Shown here piece by piece: positions 41,313 to 49,408 of a stretch of 64,000 bases of DNA. The translations under genes were made by a program, and so were the position numbers. The notes below the pieces were generated by a model, which did no database searches, was not told the origin of the DNA, and saw only the letters and a list, made by a program, of their open reading frames with translations. The stretch comes from Gemmatimonadota bacterium (lineage in GTDB: Bacteria; JAAXHH01), in contig JAPPBT010000050.1 in the NCBI GenBank assembly GCA_026702745.1, forward strand, positions 1 to 64,000. The letters are read 5' to 3'. Numbering within the stretch: the first letter of the stretch is position 1; each line of letters opens with the position of its first letter.

Positions 41313-42763
41313 GCACACCGCCCGCTGGAACGACGTTGATCGATCCGGAAACCATCGCGTACTTCTATGACGAAGAGGCCGACGGTTTCGGTGAGCCCGC
41401 CACCGCGGCCGAAGCGCCCAGGAACCCGGGCATGATGGTCTCCGCCGGCGTGATCGGGCTCGGTTTCCTCGCACTCGCCGTCATCCTGCTCGGCATGCCC
41501 CTCACCGGCGACTGGACGCCCTTCCTGCTCTCCTTCGGCCTGTTGTCGGCCGGCACGATCGGTTATGCCTGGTTCGCCTACAAGGATACTGTGCCCGGCA
41601 TCAAGCACGACGGCATCATGTTCGGAAACACCACGCACCGTGGCGCGATCGCCTGGGCGCTGGGCATCGCGCTCACCGGGTTCTACGTCGTGCTGTACTG
41701 GTGGCCCGAATACCTGGCGCGTGCCATCGCGCTTGTCGAGCCGCTGTCGCAGGCCCTGGCGGGACAACCGGCGAACCAGTGGTTTCTCTACGGGTTTCTC
41801 TACACCATGGCCGTGGTGCTATTCGGTTTCCGCATGTTCATGCGGTACCGCCACAACCGCTACCACATCGTCCGGACCATCTCGGTCATGTTCTTTCAAC
41901 TGGTGCTGGCCTTCGTCCTGCCCCATTTACTCCGCGCCCTGAACGAACCGGAGTTCTATTTCAGTTATTTCTGGCCGCTGAAGTACGACTACCTGTTCCC
42001 CGGCACCGTGGATTACCTCGTCAACAGTCCAGGCGCCCTGGGTTCTTTCATGGTGTTCTGGGGCGCAGTCTGCTCCTTCATCGCCACGCCCGTGCTGACC
42101 TATTTCTACGGCAAGCGGTGGTACTGCTCCTGGGTATGCGGCTGCGGCGGACTCGCCGAGACCCTCGGCGATCCCTGGCGGCACCTGACGCCCAAGTCGA
42201 CGGTGTCGTGGAAGATCGAGCGGGCGATCATCTATGCCGTGCTCCTGCTGATCATCCTGACGACGGCCGTGCTCTGGGTGAGCAGCACGTCCGATGGCGC
42301 GCTAAGCAGCATTTCCGCCCCACTGCAACGATGGTACGGTTTCTACATCGGTGCCGTCTTCGCGGGCGTCATCGGCGTGGGGTTCTATCCCGTCCTCGGC
42401 AACAGGGTCTGGTGCCGCTTCGGGTGTCCGATGGCCGCGGTGCTGGGAATCATCCAGCGCTTTTTCTCCCGGTTCCGCATCACGACCAACGGCGGCCAGT
42501 GCATGTCCTGCGGCAACTGCACAACCTATTGCGAAATGGGGATAGACGTGCGGGCCTACGCCGAACGCGGCGAGAACATCGTCCGGTCTTCCTGCGTGGG
42601 ATGCGGGGTCTGTTCGGCCGTGTGTCCCCGCGGTGTGCTCAAGCTCGAGAACGGCACGTCCCACGGCGACAGGTACCCGGGGTCCGACAATCCGCTGGGT
42701 GCTTTTTCCACGGCGATCAGCAAGGGCGCCCGGGTGTACGGCGACCGCGACGGGTACGTCTGA
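41309..42763 (+). CDS. Membrane polyferredoxin (NapH/CcoG/NosR-like, two 4Fe-4S clusters)
   Basis: Integral membrane iron-sulfur protein, 484 residues. About eight hydrophobic helices are present. Between helices are two Cys-rich loops, YCSWVCGCGGLAETLGDPW and WCRFGCPMAAVLG, as in NapH/NosR/RdxA proteins. The C-terminal cytoplasmic part has a 4Fe-4S pair, CMSCGNCTTYCEMGI and CVGCGVCSAVCPRG. AAAGGAG (41294-41300) precedes the ATG. Translational coupling to the flavoprotein gene suggests NAD(P)H to flavin to FeS to membrane electron flow, perhaps to quinone. The nitrous oxide, nitrate or oxidase genes that usually accompany such proteins are not here. Confidence 0.87.
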   Translation: MSTPPAGTTLIDPETIAYFYDEEADGFGEPATAAEAPRNPGMMVSAGVIGLGFLALAVILLGMPLTGDWTPFLLSFGLLSAGTIGYAWFAYKDTVPGIKHDGIMFGNTTHRGAIAWALGIALTGFYVVLYWWPEYLARAIALVEPLSQALAGQPANQWFLYGFLYTMAVVLFGFRMFMRYRHNRYHIVRTISVMFFQLVLAFVLPHLLRALNEPEFYFSYFWPLKYDYLFPGTVDYLVNSPGALGSFMVFWGAVCSFIATPVLTYFYGKRWYCSWVCGCGGLAETLGDPWRHLTPKSTVSWKIERAIIYAVLLLIILTTAVLWVSSTSDGALSSISAPLQRWYGFYIGAVFAGVIGVGFYPVLGNRVWCRFGCPMAAVLGIIQRFFSRFRITTNGGQCMSCGNCTTYCEMGIDVRAYAERGENIVRSSCVGCGVCSAVCPRGVLKLENGTSHGDRYPGSDNPLGAFSTAISKGARVYGDRDGYV

Positions 42764-42898
42764 GCCGGAGCCCCTTGCCTCCGTTCGCGTGCCCGGGTCG
42801 GACTTCTCACCTGTTTCGGCCGGCGGTTGCCCCCATGCCTCGGCCAACCGGCCCTCACCGGACTATCCCGCAATCCTCGGTCGGAGTCCGCCCGGCCC

Positions 42899-43804
42899 TC
42901 ACCTGACCAGGAAGATCACCACCGCGACCGTGACGATGCTGCAGACGGTGGACAGGAACACGGCGTTGGCCGCAAAATCCTCCCTGCTGCCGAATTCCAT
43001 GGCGATCAGCACGGTGTTGATCGCGGTGGGATAGCTGGTGGACACCACCAGGATCGGGGCGATCCGGGGATCGATGTCCAACAGAAGCACGAGTCCGTAG
43101 CCTATCAAGGGGGAAATCACCAGGCGGCATACCAGGGAGGCCAGGCTGGCCTGCCACGCGTGCGTGATGCGGGTCCGGGCCAGCTGCATGCCCAGGGTAA
43201 CCAGGGCCATGGGAACGAGCGCTTCGGCCAGGTACTCGATGGGAAGCCAGACGAAACCGGGGAGTTGCAGGCCGAAGTTCCGGATGGCAAAGGCCAGGAT
43301 CAGCGCGTATACGAAGGGCATTTTGAAGGACTGCAGGAACGCCCTCCTGGCCGAAATGCGGCCGACCGAGACGAAGAACAGTCCAAGGGTGAACACGAGA
43401 AAGTTCTGGACGGCCAGGACGATGGACTGCACGGCCAGGCCCAGGGTGGGGAAGGCCAGTTCGCTGGCCGGAAAGCCGTAGTTTCCGCTGTTGTAGTACA
43501 TGACCGAAAGACTGAAGGCCTGCTTCATTTCCTTCCGGTACCGCATGATCAGGGAACCGGCCAGGCTCAGGATATAGAGGGCGACCAGCATGAGCAGGCA
43601 GAACACGCTGGTGTCCCAGACGAAATCGGCGGAGAGTTCGGACTGGGTCAGGGATACGACGAGGGTCGCGGGCATGACCAGGTACAGCAGGACCCGCGTC
43701 AGGGCCTGCATATCGAAATGCCATTTCTTCTGAAACAGGTAGCCGAGGGAGATGAGGACGAAAATCGGGGCGATGATGTCGAACAGGATGTTCAGGAAGG
43801 GCAT
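42899..43804 (-). CDS. AEC family transporter (auxin efflux carrier-like permease)
   Basis: Ten-helix membrane protein of the AEC family, 301 residues. It shows the bilobal repeat with FVLISLGYLFQKK, VMPATLVVSL, the NSGNYGFPASELAF crossover motif, and LVPMALVTLGMQLA with TSYPTAINTVLIA in the second half. Bacterial members export or import malonate, malate or other weak organic acids. The ATG at 43804 is the start; the upstream extension is not membrane-like. The downstream 135 bases to the convergent polyferredoxin gene show no clear terminator. Confidence 0.88.
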   Translation of the reverse strand: MPFLNILFDIIAPIFVLISLGYLFQKKWHFDMQALTRVLLYLVMPATLVVSLTQSELSADFVWDTSVFCLLMLVALYILSLAGSLIMRYRKEMKQAFSLSVMYYNSGNYGFPASELAFPTLGLAVQSIVLAVQNFLVFTLGLFFVSVGRISARRAFLQSFKMPFVYALILAFAIRNFGLQLPGFVWLPIEYLAEALVPMALVTLGMQLARTRITHAWQASLASLVCRLVISPLIGYGLVLLLDIDPRIAPILVVSTSYPTAINTVLIAMEFGSREDFAANAVFLSTVCSIVTVAVVIFLVR

Positions 43805-43857
43805 CGCATCGCCGGGATTGGAATCGGTTGGACTCGCGTGGGTGCGTTGTTCGGCGG

Positions 43858-44643
43858 TCAGCCGCCGAAGGGATCGAAGCGGCCGTCCACCGCCGTCCAC
43901 CCGCCGTCGACGAACATGACGGAACCGGTGGTATAGGAACTGGCGTCCGAAGCCAGGTAGAGGACGGCCCCGGCGATTTCATCCGGCCTGGCCCATCGCC
44001 GGAGCATCGTCTTGTCGGCATACGCGCCGTACCAATCCGGGTGCTGCTTGATCTGGGCGGTCAGCGGCGTGTCCACCACACCCGGGGCTATGGCGTTGGC
44101 CCGCACGCCCCGGTCGGCGAGTTCGGCCGCCAGCGCACGGATCATGAGCACCACGCCGGACTTCGTCGCGGCGTAGACGCCCTGGCCGGGCTCTACGACC
44201 TGTGACCGGATACTCGAGAAGACGATGATACTGCCCCCGCTGTTGTCGGCCATGGACCGGGCGACTTCGCGCACCAGGCGGAAGGTGCCTTTCAGGTTGA
44301 GATCGACGACCTGGTCGTACTCCTCGTCGGTGTACTCGAGGAGCGGTTTGCGAATGTTTACGCCGGGTGTGCTGACGAGGACGTCCGGGGGAGGAATCCG
44401 GTCTAGCACACGCTGTATTTGGCTGGTATCGCGCATGTCCAGCACTGCCGCATCGGCCGAGCCGCCGTCCTTGCGTATCTCTCCCTGGACGGATTCCGCG
44501 GCCTCCTGCCGTACATCCGCGCAGACTACGTGCGCGCCGAACTGGGCCAGGCACCGGGCCGAACTCCGGCCGATGCCGCTTCCGCCGCCGACGACCAGCG
44601 CGCTGCGGCCGGTCAAATCGAAGAGGCTTCTGTAGTCGGTCAT
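43858..44643 (-). CDS. Short-chain dehydrogenase/reductase
   Basis: Classical SDR, 261 residues. The cofactor motif is GGGSGIGRSSA (from ALVVGGGSGIGR), the adenine-binding CADVRQ suggests NAD preference through Asp, and the catalytic part is S-S-I then Y-A-A-T-K in VYAATKSGVVLMIRALA. The NAG motif is replaced by TPGVN (VLVSTPGVNIRKPL), an unusual substitution. The C-terminus IAGAVLYLASDASSYTTGSVMFVDGGWTAVDG is standard. A - strand promoter lies at 44759-44787. It may be cotranscribed with the AEC gene 53 bases downstream. Confidence 0.9.
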   Translation of the reverse strand: MTDYRSLFDLTGRSALVVGGGSGIGRSSARCLAQFGAHVVCADVRQEAAESVQGEIRKDGGSADAAVLDMRDTSQIQRVLDRIPPPDVLVSTPGVNIRKPLLEYTDEEYDQVVDLNLKGTFRLVREVARSMADNSGGSIIVFSSIRSQVVEPGQGVYAATKSGVVLMIRALAAELADRGVRANAIAPGVVDTPLTAQIKQHPDWYGAYADKTMLRRWARPDEIAGAVLYLASDASSYTTGSVMFVDGGWTAVDGRFDPFGG

Positions 44644-44758
44644 ACCGTGGTCCGGGATGTCGGTGTTTACGTCCTTGTGCGGGTAATACCATGCCCGATT
44701 TTCGTCCACGCGCCCGTCAATCCAGTTGGTTGCATTGGCTTTATCCGGCCGGCCCACT

Positions 44759-44787
44759 ATCTTAGGACGAGGGCTTGCCCCTGTCAA
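44759..44787 (-). promoter_or_regulatory. Sigma70-type promoter for the SDR-AEC pair
   Basis: On the - strand TTGACA (44782-44787) preceded by CC, 17-base spacer, TAAGAT (44759-44764). The predicted leader to 44643 is about 110 bases. The other half of the 44644-44938 spacer shows only imperfect GC-rich repeats. Confidence 0.45.
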
Positions 44788-44938
44788 GGTGTTCGGCCCC
44801 GGACCGGACGGGCGTATTCGAGCAAGGACGGACATATCCGGGTTCTGGGCAGACCAGGCCCGGACAGGCGAATCCGGCGCCCGGGATGGGTTGCGTCGTG
44901 CGGGTGGCAGCGCGGTGGATTACGCCGGGAGGGTGTAA

Positions 44939-45829
44939 ATGACGGGTAAAACGCTTATCGTCGCGAATCCCACATCGGGCAATGGACGCGGCATGAGGTA
45001 CGCGGAGCGGGTGCGGGACCTTTTAAATGAGAACCATGGGGCCGTCGAGATCCGTCCTACCTCGGCCCGGGGCGAGGCGGAATCATTCGCGGCGGAAGCG
45101 GTGCACGCGGGATATGCCTGCGTCGCCGCCTGCGGGGGCGACGGAACTGTTCACGAGGTGGTGAACGCTTTGGCCGGGACGGACGTCGCCCTCGGCATCC
45201 TGCCCTGCGGACGCGGCAACGATTTCGCCCGGGCGATGGGGATACCGTCCGCGCCCGAGAAGGCCGCAGCCCTCCTGCTGCAGGGTCATGTCCGTCCCTT
45301 CGACCTGGGCAAGGTGAACGACCGGTACTTCGGGACGGTGGTGACGCTGGGATTCGATTCGGAGGTGGCAAGGCTGGTATACGAAGGGCAGGTCCCGTTC
45401 AAGGGCACGGCGGCCTACCTGTGGGGCCTGGCGCGCATGCTGCGGGTCTATCGGGGCGTGGCGCTGCGCATGACCGGGGACTTCGGCACCATCGACCAGA
45501 CAGTCCTGCTCGCGGCCACCGGGAACACCAGCACCTACGGCGGCGGGATCAGGATCGCGCCGAACGCCAACCCGGCGGACGGGGCCCTCGACATCTGCCT
45601 CGTGCGCATGATGAGCGCGAGCCGTATCCTGCGCGTGTTTCCCCGGGTCTACTGGGGCGGGCACCTGACCCACCCCGGCATCTTCTCCTATAGGACGGCC
45701 AGGCTGAGCATGGAAACGGAGCGGCCGGTCGTAATGTTCGCCGACGGCGAGCCCGTGGGCGAGACGCCGGCGGAGATCATCGCGGTGCCCGGCGCGTTGC
45801 GGGTCGCCTGTCCGGATCCCGCGGCCTGA
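44939..45829 (+). CDS. Diacylglycerol/lipid kinase family protein (YegS/DgkB-like)
   Basis: Soluble lipid kinase of the DAGK catalytic family, 296 residues. The nucleotide-binding motif is GGDGT at residues 66-70, with the N-terminal IVANPTSGNGRG, LGILPCGRGNDFARAM and the substrate-side GGGIRIAPNANPADGALDICLV. Characterised relatives phosphorylate diacylglycerol, phosphatidylglycerol or sphingosine-type lipids. GGGAGGG (44929-44935) precedes the ATG. Confidence 0.9.
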   Translation: MTGKTLIVANPTSGNGRGMRYAERVRDLLNENHGAVEIRPTSARGEAESFAAEAVHAGYACVAACGGDGTVHEVVNALAGTDVALGILPCGRGNDFARAMGIPSAPEKAAALLLQGHVRPFDLGKVNDRYFGTVVTLGFDSEVARLVYEGQVPFKGTAAYLWGLARMLRVYRGVALRMTGDFGTIDQTVLLAATGNTSTYGGGIRIAPNANPADGALDICLVRMMSASRILRVFPRVYWGGHLTHPGIFSYRTARLSMETERPVVMFADGEPVGETPAEIIAVPGALRVACPDPAA

Positions 45830-45852
45830 ACCGTATTCGGAATCCCTCTTCG

Positions 45853-47517
45853 CTACTCCCTGGACTTGTATAGCCGGGAATACATGAGGGCGCCCACGAT
45901 ACCGTCGTAATCCCTGGAATAGCCCTTGAGGTTGGACTTGCGGAGCTGAAGCGTCAGGGGATGGAAGACGAAGGCGGCGGCATAGTCCCTCACGAGTATC
46001 TCCTCCGCCTGCCTGTAGAGGTCCGTTCGCATGACCGGGTCCAGTTCGGCCCCGGCGCTCTCGACCAGCGCGTCGAATTCGGGCTGCGCCCAGTCGTGCC
46101 GTCCCGCGCCTTTCGGCTGAGAGTGCCACGTCATGTCGAGCATGTTGCGCGGATCCATGTAGTCGGCGACGAACCGCAGAAAGCCGAAGTCCATTTCCCA
46201 GTTGTACAGCTTGCTCATGTAGGCCGTCCTGTCGAGCGTGCGAACGGTGACATCCACCCCCAGGTGTTCCAGCAGCATGCTCTGAATGGCCTCGCCGGCC
46301 ATCTTCATGGATGGCGTCGGCGCGCGCAGCCACATTTCCTGTCTCGGAAACCCCCTGCCGTTCGGATAGCCTGCCTCCCTCATCAGCGTCTTCGCGCGAG
46401 CCGGATCGAAGTCCTGATAGGGTCTCATCGCGTCGCCGTTGTATTCCTTGAAATCGGGCGGCATCATGGAATAGGCCGGCGCCGCCGCGCCCCTGAGGAC
46501 GACCCTGCAAATCGCGTCCCGGTCCAGCGCCCTGGCGAAGGCTTCTCTCACGCGGATGTCGTTGAACGGCGGTCCCGCCACCTTGAAGAACAGGTACCAG
46601 GTCGTTCTTCCCGGGGTCTTCACGAGTTCCCGGCTGAGTACGGGATGCCGTTCGATCCGGTCCATGTCGTTGATATCGACGGTCTCCACGTCCACCTCGT
46701 TGTTCTCATAGGCCAGGACGGTCTGTGCCGCCGCATAGCGGAATGGATGGATGACCTTTTCCAGCAGGGGCTTGTGGGGGCCGTTGTACATGGGATCGGG
46801 GACGAAGGTCATGTGGCTCCCTGTTGCCCATTCGGCCATCCTGAAACCGGAGTTCGACACGATGCGGTCGACCTCGGTCCATTTTCGGCCGTGTTTTTCC
46901 ACGGCCCAGCGCGGCGCGGGGTAGGCCAGTCCGAAGGACACCACGTGGGGGAAGTGGGGTGCGCTGTGCTCCATGTCCACCTGGAGCGTGAGATCGTCGA
47001 CGGCGCGGACCCCGAGCCGGGTCAGGTCGGTGATCTCACCGAGACTGATGGCCTTCGCGTTCCTGATATCGTAGTAGAAGAAAGCGTAGGGATTGGCGTT
47101 GGCCGGATCGAGCATGCGCCTGAAAGCGAAAACGAAGTCGTGGGCCGTTACGGGCCTGCCGTCGCTCCACCGGGCGCCGGGCCGGAGGTGGAACGTCCAT
47201 TCCATGGCGTCGTCGGAGACGTCGTAGTGGGTGGCGGCGCCTGGTATGGGTTGCCACAACTCGTCCCTGATAAGCAGGGTTTCGAAGGGCAGGAGCGTGG
47301 ATTCACCGTCGTACAGATTGATCTGGATGTCGAGGCTGCGCGGTTCCGGGCTCATTACCCGGAAAACCTGCTGGTCGGGCGCCGCCGCGTCAGCTGGCAG
47401 CGCGACACCGACGGAATTCGTGTACTGGCCATGGGAGATTCCGGCTGGCAGCAGGACGGCCGCGGCCGGCAGCAGGAAGGCCGCGGTCGGCAGCAGGACG
47501 GAAAGTACCTTGTGCAT
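45853..47517 (-). CDS. OppA-like ABC substrate-binding protein 3 (orphan)
   Basis: Family 5 solute-binding protein, 554 residues. The signal peptide is an expanded hydrophobic core made of a seven-residue repeat (LLPTAAF, LLPAAAV, LLPAGIS) with no lipobox Cys. Mature motifs are MEWTFHLRPGARWSDGRPVTAHDFVFAFRR and PFNDIRVREAFARALDR. It is a close paralogue of the protein at 25071-26774. The gene stands alone: the lipid kinase is convergent and the AI-2E transporter divergent. A good promoter precedes it. Confidence 0.9.
   Translation of the reverse strand: MHKVLSVLLPTAAFLLPAAAVLLPAGISHGQYTNSVGVALPADAAAPDQQVFRVMSPEPRSLDIQINLYDGESTLLPFETLLIRDELWQPIPGAATHYDVSDDAMEWTFHLRPGARWSDGRPVTAHDFVFAFRRMLDPANANPYAFFYYDIRNAKAISLGEITDLTRLGVRAVDDLTLQVDMEHSAPHFPHVVSFGLAYPAPRWAVEKHGRKWTEVDRIVSNSGFRMAEWATGSHMTFVPDPMYNGPHKPLLEKVIHPFRYAAAQTVLAYENNEVDVETVDINDMDRIERHPVLSRELVKTPGRTTWYLFFKVAGPPFNDIRVREAFARALDRDAICRVVLRGAAAPAYSMMPPDFKEYNGDAMRPYQDFDPARAKTLMREAGYPNGRGFPRQEMWLRAPTPSMKMAGEAIQSMLLEHLGVDVTVRTLDRTAYMSKLYNWEMDFGFLRFVADYMDPRNMLDMTWHSQPKGAGRHDWAQPEFDALVESAGAELDPVMRTDLYRQAEEILVRDYAAAFVFHPLTLQLRKSNLKGYSRDYDGIVGALMYSRLYKSRE
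47447..47501 (-). repeat. 21-bp repeat encoding the signal-peptide core
   Basis: Two full copies and a partial third of a 21-bp unit start at 47447, 47468 and 47489 on the + strand (GGCAGCAGGACGGCCGCGGC plus one base). In the gene they encode the repeated LLPxAAx heptad. Confidence 0.85.
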
Positions 47518-47570
47518 GGAGGTTCCGGGGTAAGGTGTATTTGAATCGTCTCTACTGTCAATGCGTGGTC

Positions 47571-47600
47571 AATATAGACCCGCCGTCGAAGGCTGGTCAA
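47571..47600 (-). promoter_or_regulatory. Promoter for the third binding-protein gene
   Basis: On the - strand TTGACC (47595-47600), 18-base spacer, TATATT (47571-47576). The leader to 47517 is about 47 bases. Confidence 0.5.
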
Positions 47601-47626
47601 GAGATTGTCCGTCGTCCTGTATTTGC

Positions 47627-47655
47627 TTGACATCCTCCATCCCTGCGCCTACTTG
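47627..47655 (+). promoter_or_regulatory. Possible promoter for the AI-2E/dCMP deaminase pair
   Basis: TTGACA (47627-47632), 17-base spacer and a poor -10 TACTTG (47650-47655). The divergent promoter for the binding protein lies 27 bases away. Confidence 0.35.
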
Positions 47656-47698
47656 ATTACACGGCGTTTCCGTCAAGATCGGTGTTCAGTCCCGGGTC

Positions 47699-48808
47699 AT
47701 GCTCATGCTGTCCGAAAGTACCTTTACCTTCGACCGCGTAGTCCGCATCGCCATCGCCGTGGGCGTGATCTGGCTGTTGATCACCCTGATCGCCTACCTG
47801 AGCGATGTGCTCATCCCCTTCGCCGTCGCACTGCTGCTCGCCTATCTGATCAATCCCCTGACTTCCTGGCTGCAACGGAAACTGCCCTTCAAGCACCGAA
47901 TCATCTCTGTACTGCTGAGCCTGACGATCATTCTCGCGGCCGTGATCCTGTTCCTTTCCGTTCTGATCCCGATGGTCGTGTCCGAAGTCGCACAGATGCA
48001 GCGGCTGCTCTCCGGGCTGGTGGACGCGGACCAGTGGCAGGCGAGACTTCAGGACTATGTGCCCGAGGAAATCAGGATGTACATCGCGGACCTGGTCCGC
48101 TTCGAAGAACTGGTCCAACTGCTGAACTTCGAGAACATCCGGCTGTTCTTTCAACAGGTCCTGCCCGGCATATGGGGCGTATTCTCAGGCACCATCAGCT
48201 TCGTCATCGGTCTTGCGGTCATCATCGTCATCCTGCTCTACCTGGTGTTCATCCTGCTGGACTTCGACGAGATCTCCGAAGGCTGGAAGGACCTGATCCC
48301 CGATCAGTACCGGAAGGTCGTCCTCGACGTCGTATCGGACTTTACCAGGGCCATGCGGGTGTATTTCCGCGCCCAGGCCCTCATCGCCTTCATCGTCGGC
48401 CTGCTCTTCGCGCTGGGCTTCTGGCTGATCGGCCTGCCCATGGGCATATTGCTGGGCCTTTTCATCGGGCTGCTCAACATGGTGCCCTACCTGCAGGTCG
48501 TGGGCCTCATCCCGGCGGTGCTGTTCGCGATTGTCGGGGCCCTGGGCGCCGGCGAAAGCATCTGGGTCATGCTCATCCTCGTCCTGACCGTGTTCGCCGT
48601 CGTACAGGTCATCCAGGACGCCATCCTGGTGCCCAGGATCATGGGCAGGGCGACCGGGTTCAATCCGGCCGTGATCCTCCTTTCCCTGTCCATCTGGGGA
48701 AAACTGCTGGGTATCCTCGGGTTGCTGATCGCGCTGCCGGTGACTTTCCTGGCCCACTCGTACTACAAGCGGTTCCTGAAAGGATCTCAACCGGTGGAGG
48801 AGCAGTAA
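47699..48808 (+). CDS. AI-2E family transporter (YdiK/PerM-like)
   Basis: Membrane protein of 369 residues with about eight helices in the AI-2E (UPF0118) pattern. It has the paired N-terminal helices with AVALLLAYLINPLTSWLQRK, a soluble periplasm-facing segment (QMQRLLSGLVD to NIRLFFQQVLPG), and the conserved PYLQVVGLIPAVLFAIVGALG and IQDAILVPRIMGRATGFNPAVILLSL. Family members have been linked to AI-2 export or Na+/H+ antiport. The stop abuts the next ATG (TAAATG), with that gene's ribosome site inside this one. Confidence 0.9.
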   Translation: MLMLSESTFTFDRVVRIAIAVGVIWLLITLIAYLSDVLIPFAVALLLAYLINPLTSWLQRKLPFKHRIISVLLSLTIILAAVILFLSVLIPMVVSEVAQMQRLLSGLVDADQWQARLQDYVPEEIRMYIADLVRFEELVQLLNFENIRLFFQQVLPGIWGVFSGTISFVIGLAVIIVILLYLVFILLDFDEISEGWKDLIPDQYRKVVLDVVSDFTRAMRVYFRAQALIAFIVGLLFALGFWLIGLPMGILLGLFIGLLNMVPYLQVVGLIPAVLFAIVGALGAGESIWVMLILVLTVFAVVQVIQDAILVPRIMGRATGFNPAVILLSLSIWGKLLGILGLLIALPVTFLAHSYYKRFLKGSQPVEEQ

Positions 48809-49303
48809 ATGGACAGGATCTCCTGGGACGAGTATTTCCTGCGCATCGCCTATGCCGTTTCGGCGCGATCGAACTGCATACGCCGGCACATCGGCGCTGT
48901 GATCGTGAACGACAAGATCATCACCAGCACGGGCTACAACGGCACTCCCATGGGCATTCCCAACTGCTTCGACGGCGGATGCAGGCGGTGCAACTCGGAC
49001 GGACCGTCCGGGGCGAACCTCGACGAATGCATCTGTATACACGCCGAAGAAAACGCCATCGTCTTCGCCGCGCGCCACGGGTCATCCACGAGCGGCGCCA
49101 CGCTCTACACGACCAACAAGCCCTGCCTGGGCTGCCTGAAAAAGTCCATCCAGGCGGGGATCCGCCGGGTGGTCTATGCGGAGGAGTACGCCTACACGAA
49201 GTCCGTCGCAGAGGTGTATGAGTGGCTGGTGGGAGAATCCGGTATCAAAATGGTCGAATTGAAGTTGGACCAGCATCCGGAGACCGTCGTGCATACGGTC
49301 TGA
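48809..49303 (+). CDS. Deoxycytidylate (dCMP) deaminase
   Basis: Zinc deaminase converting dCMP to dUMP for thymidylate synthesis, 164 residues. The zinc/catalytic motif is H78-A-E80 (HAEENAI) with C106 and C109 (PCLGCLK). N-terminal RSNCIRRHIGAVIVNDKIITSTGYNGTPMG and CxRCNSDGPSGANLDECICIH match the ComEB/dCMP deaminase family. GGTGGAGGAG just before the ATG lies in the preceding gene, so the two are translationally linked. Confidence 0.92.
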   Translation: MDRISWDEYFLRIAYAVSARSNCIRRHIGAVIVNDKIITSTGYNGTPMGIPNCFDGGCRRCNSDGPSGANLDECICIHAEENAIVFAARHGSSTSGATLYTTNKPCLGCLKKSIQAGIRRVVYAEEYAYTKSVAEVYEWLVGESGIKMVELKLDQHPETVVHTV

Positions 49304-49408
49304 CAACCCCGTGAGCCGAGGGATATTCTGCTTGACGCGCAGCCGGCCATTCCGGAAATTACGCGGCGAATCAACAAGGACCATTGAACGTGCGAACCGG
49401 GTGACGTT

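Noticed and set aside
42764-42898. Bidirectional terminator between the polyferredoxin and AEC genes
   Set aside because: Only imperfect GC-rich inverted repeats and no T-runs on either strand.
47605-49221. 538-codon + strand frame over the AI-2E and dCMP deaminase genes
   Set aside because: Out-of-frame shadow of two clear family members; composition is Arg/Pro/Gly-rich with no recognisable fold.
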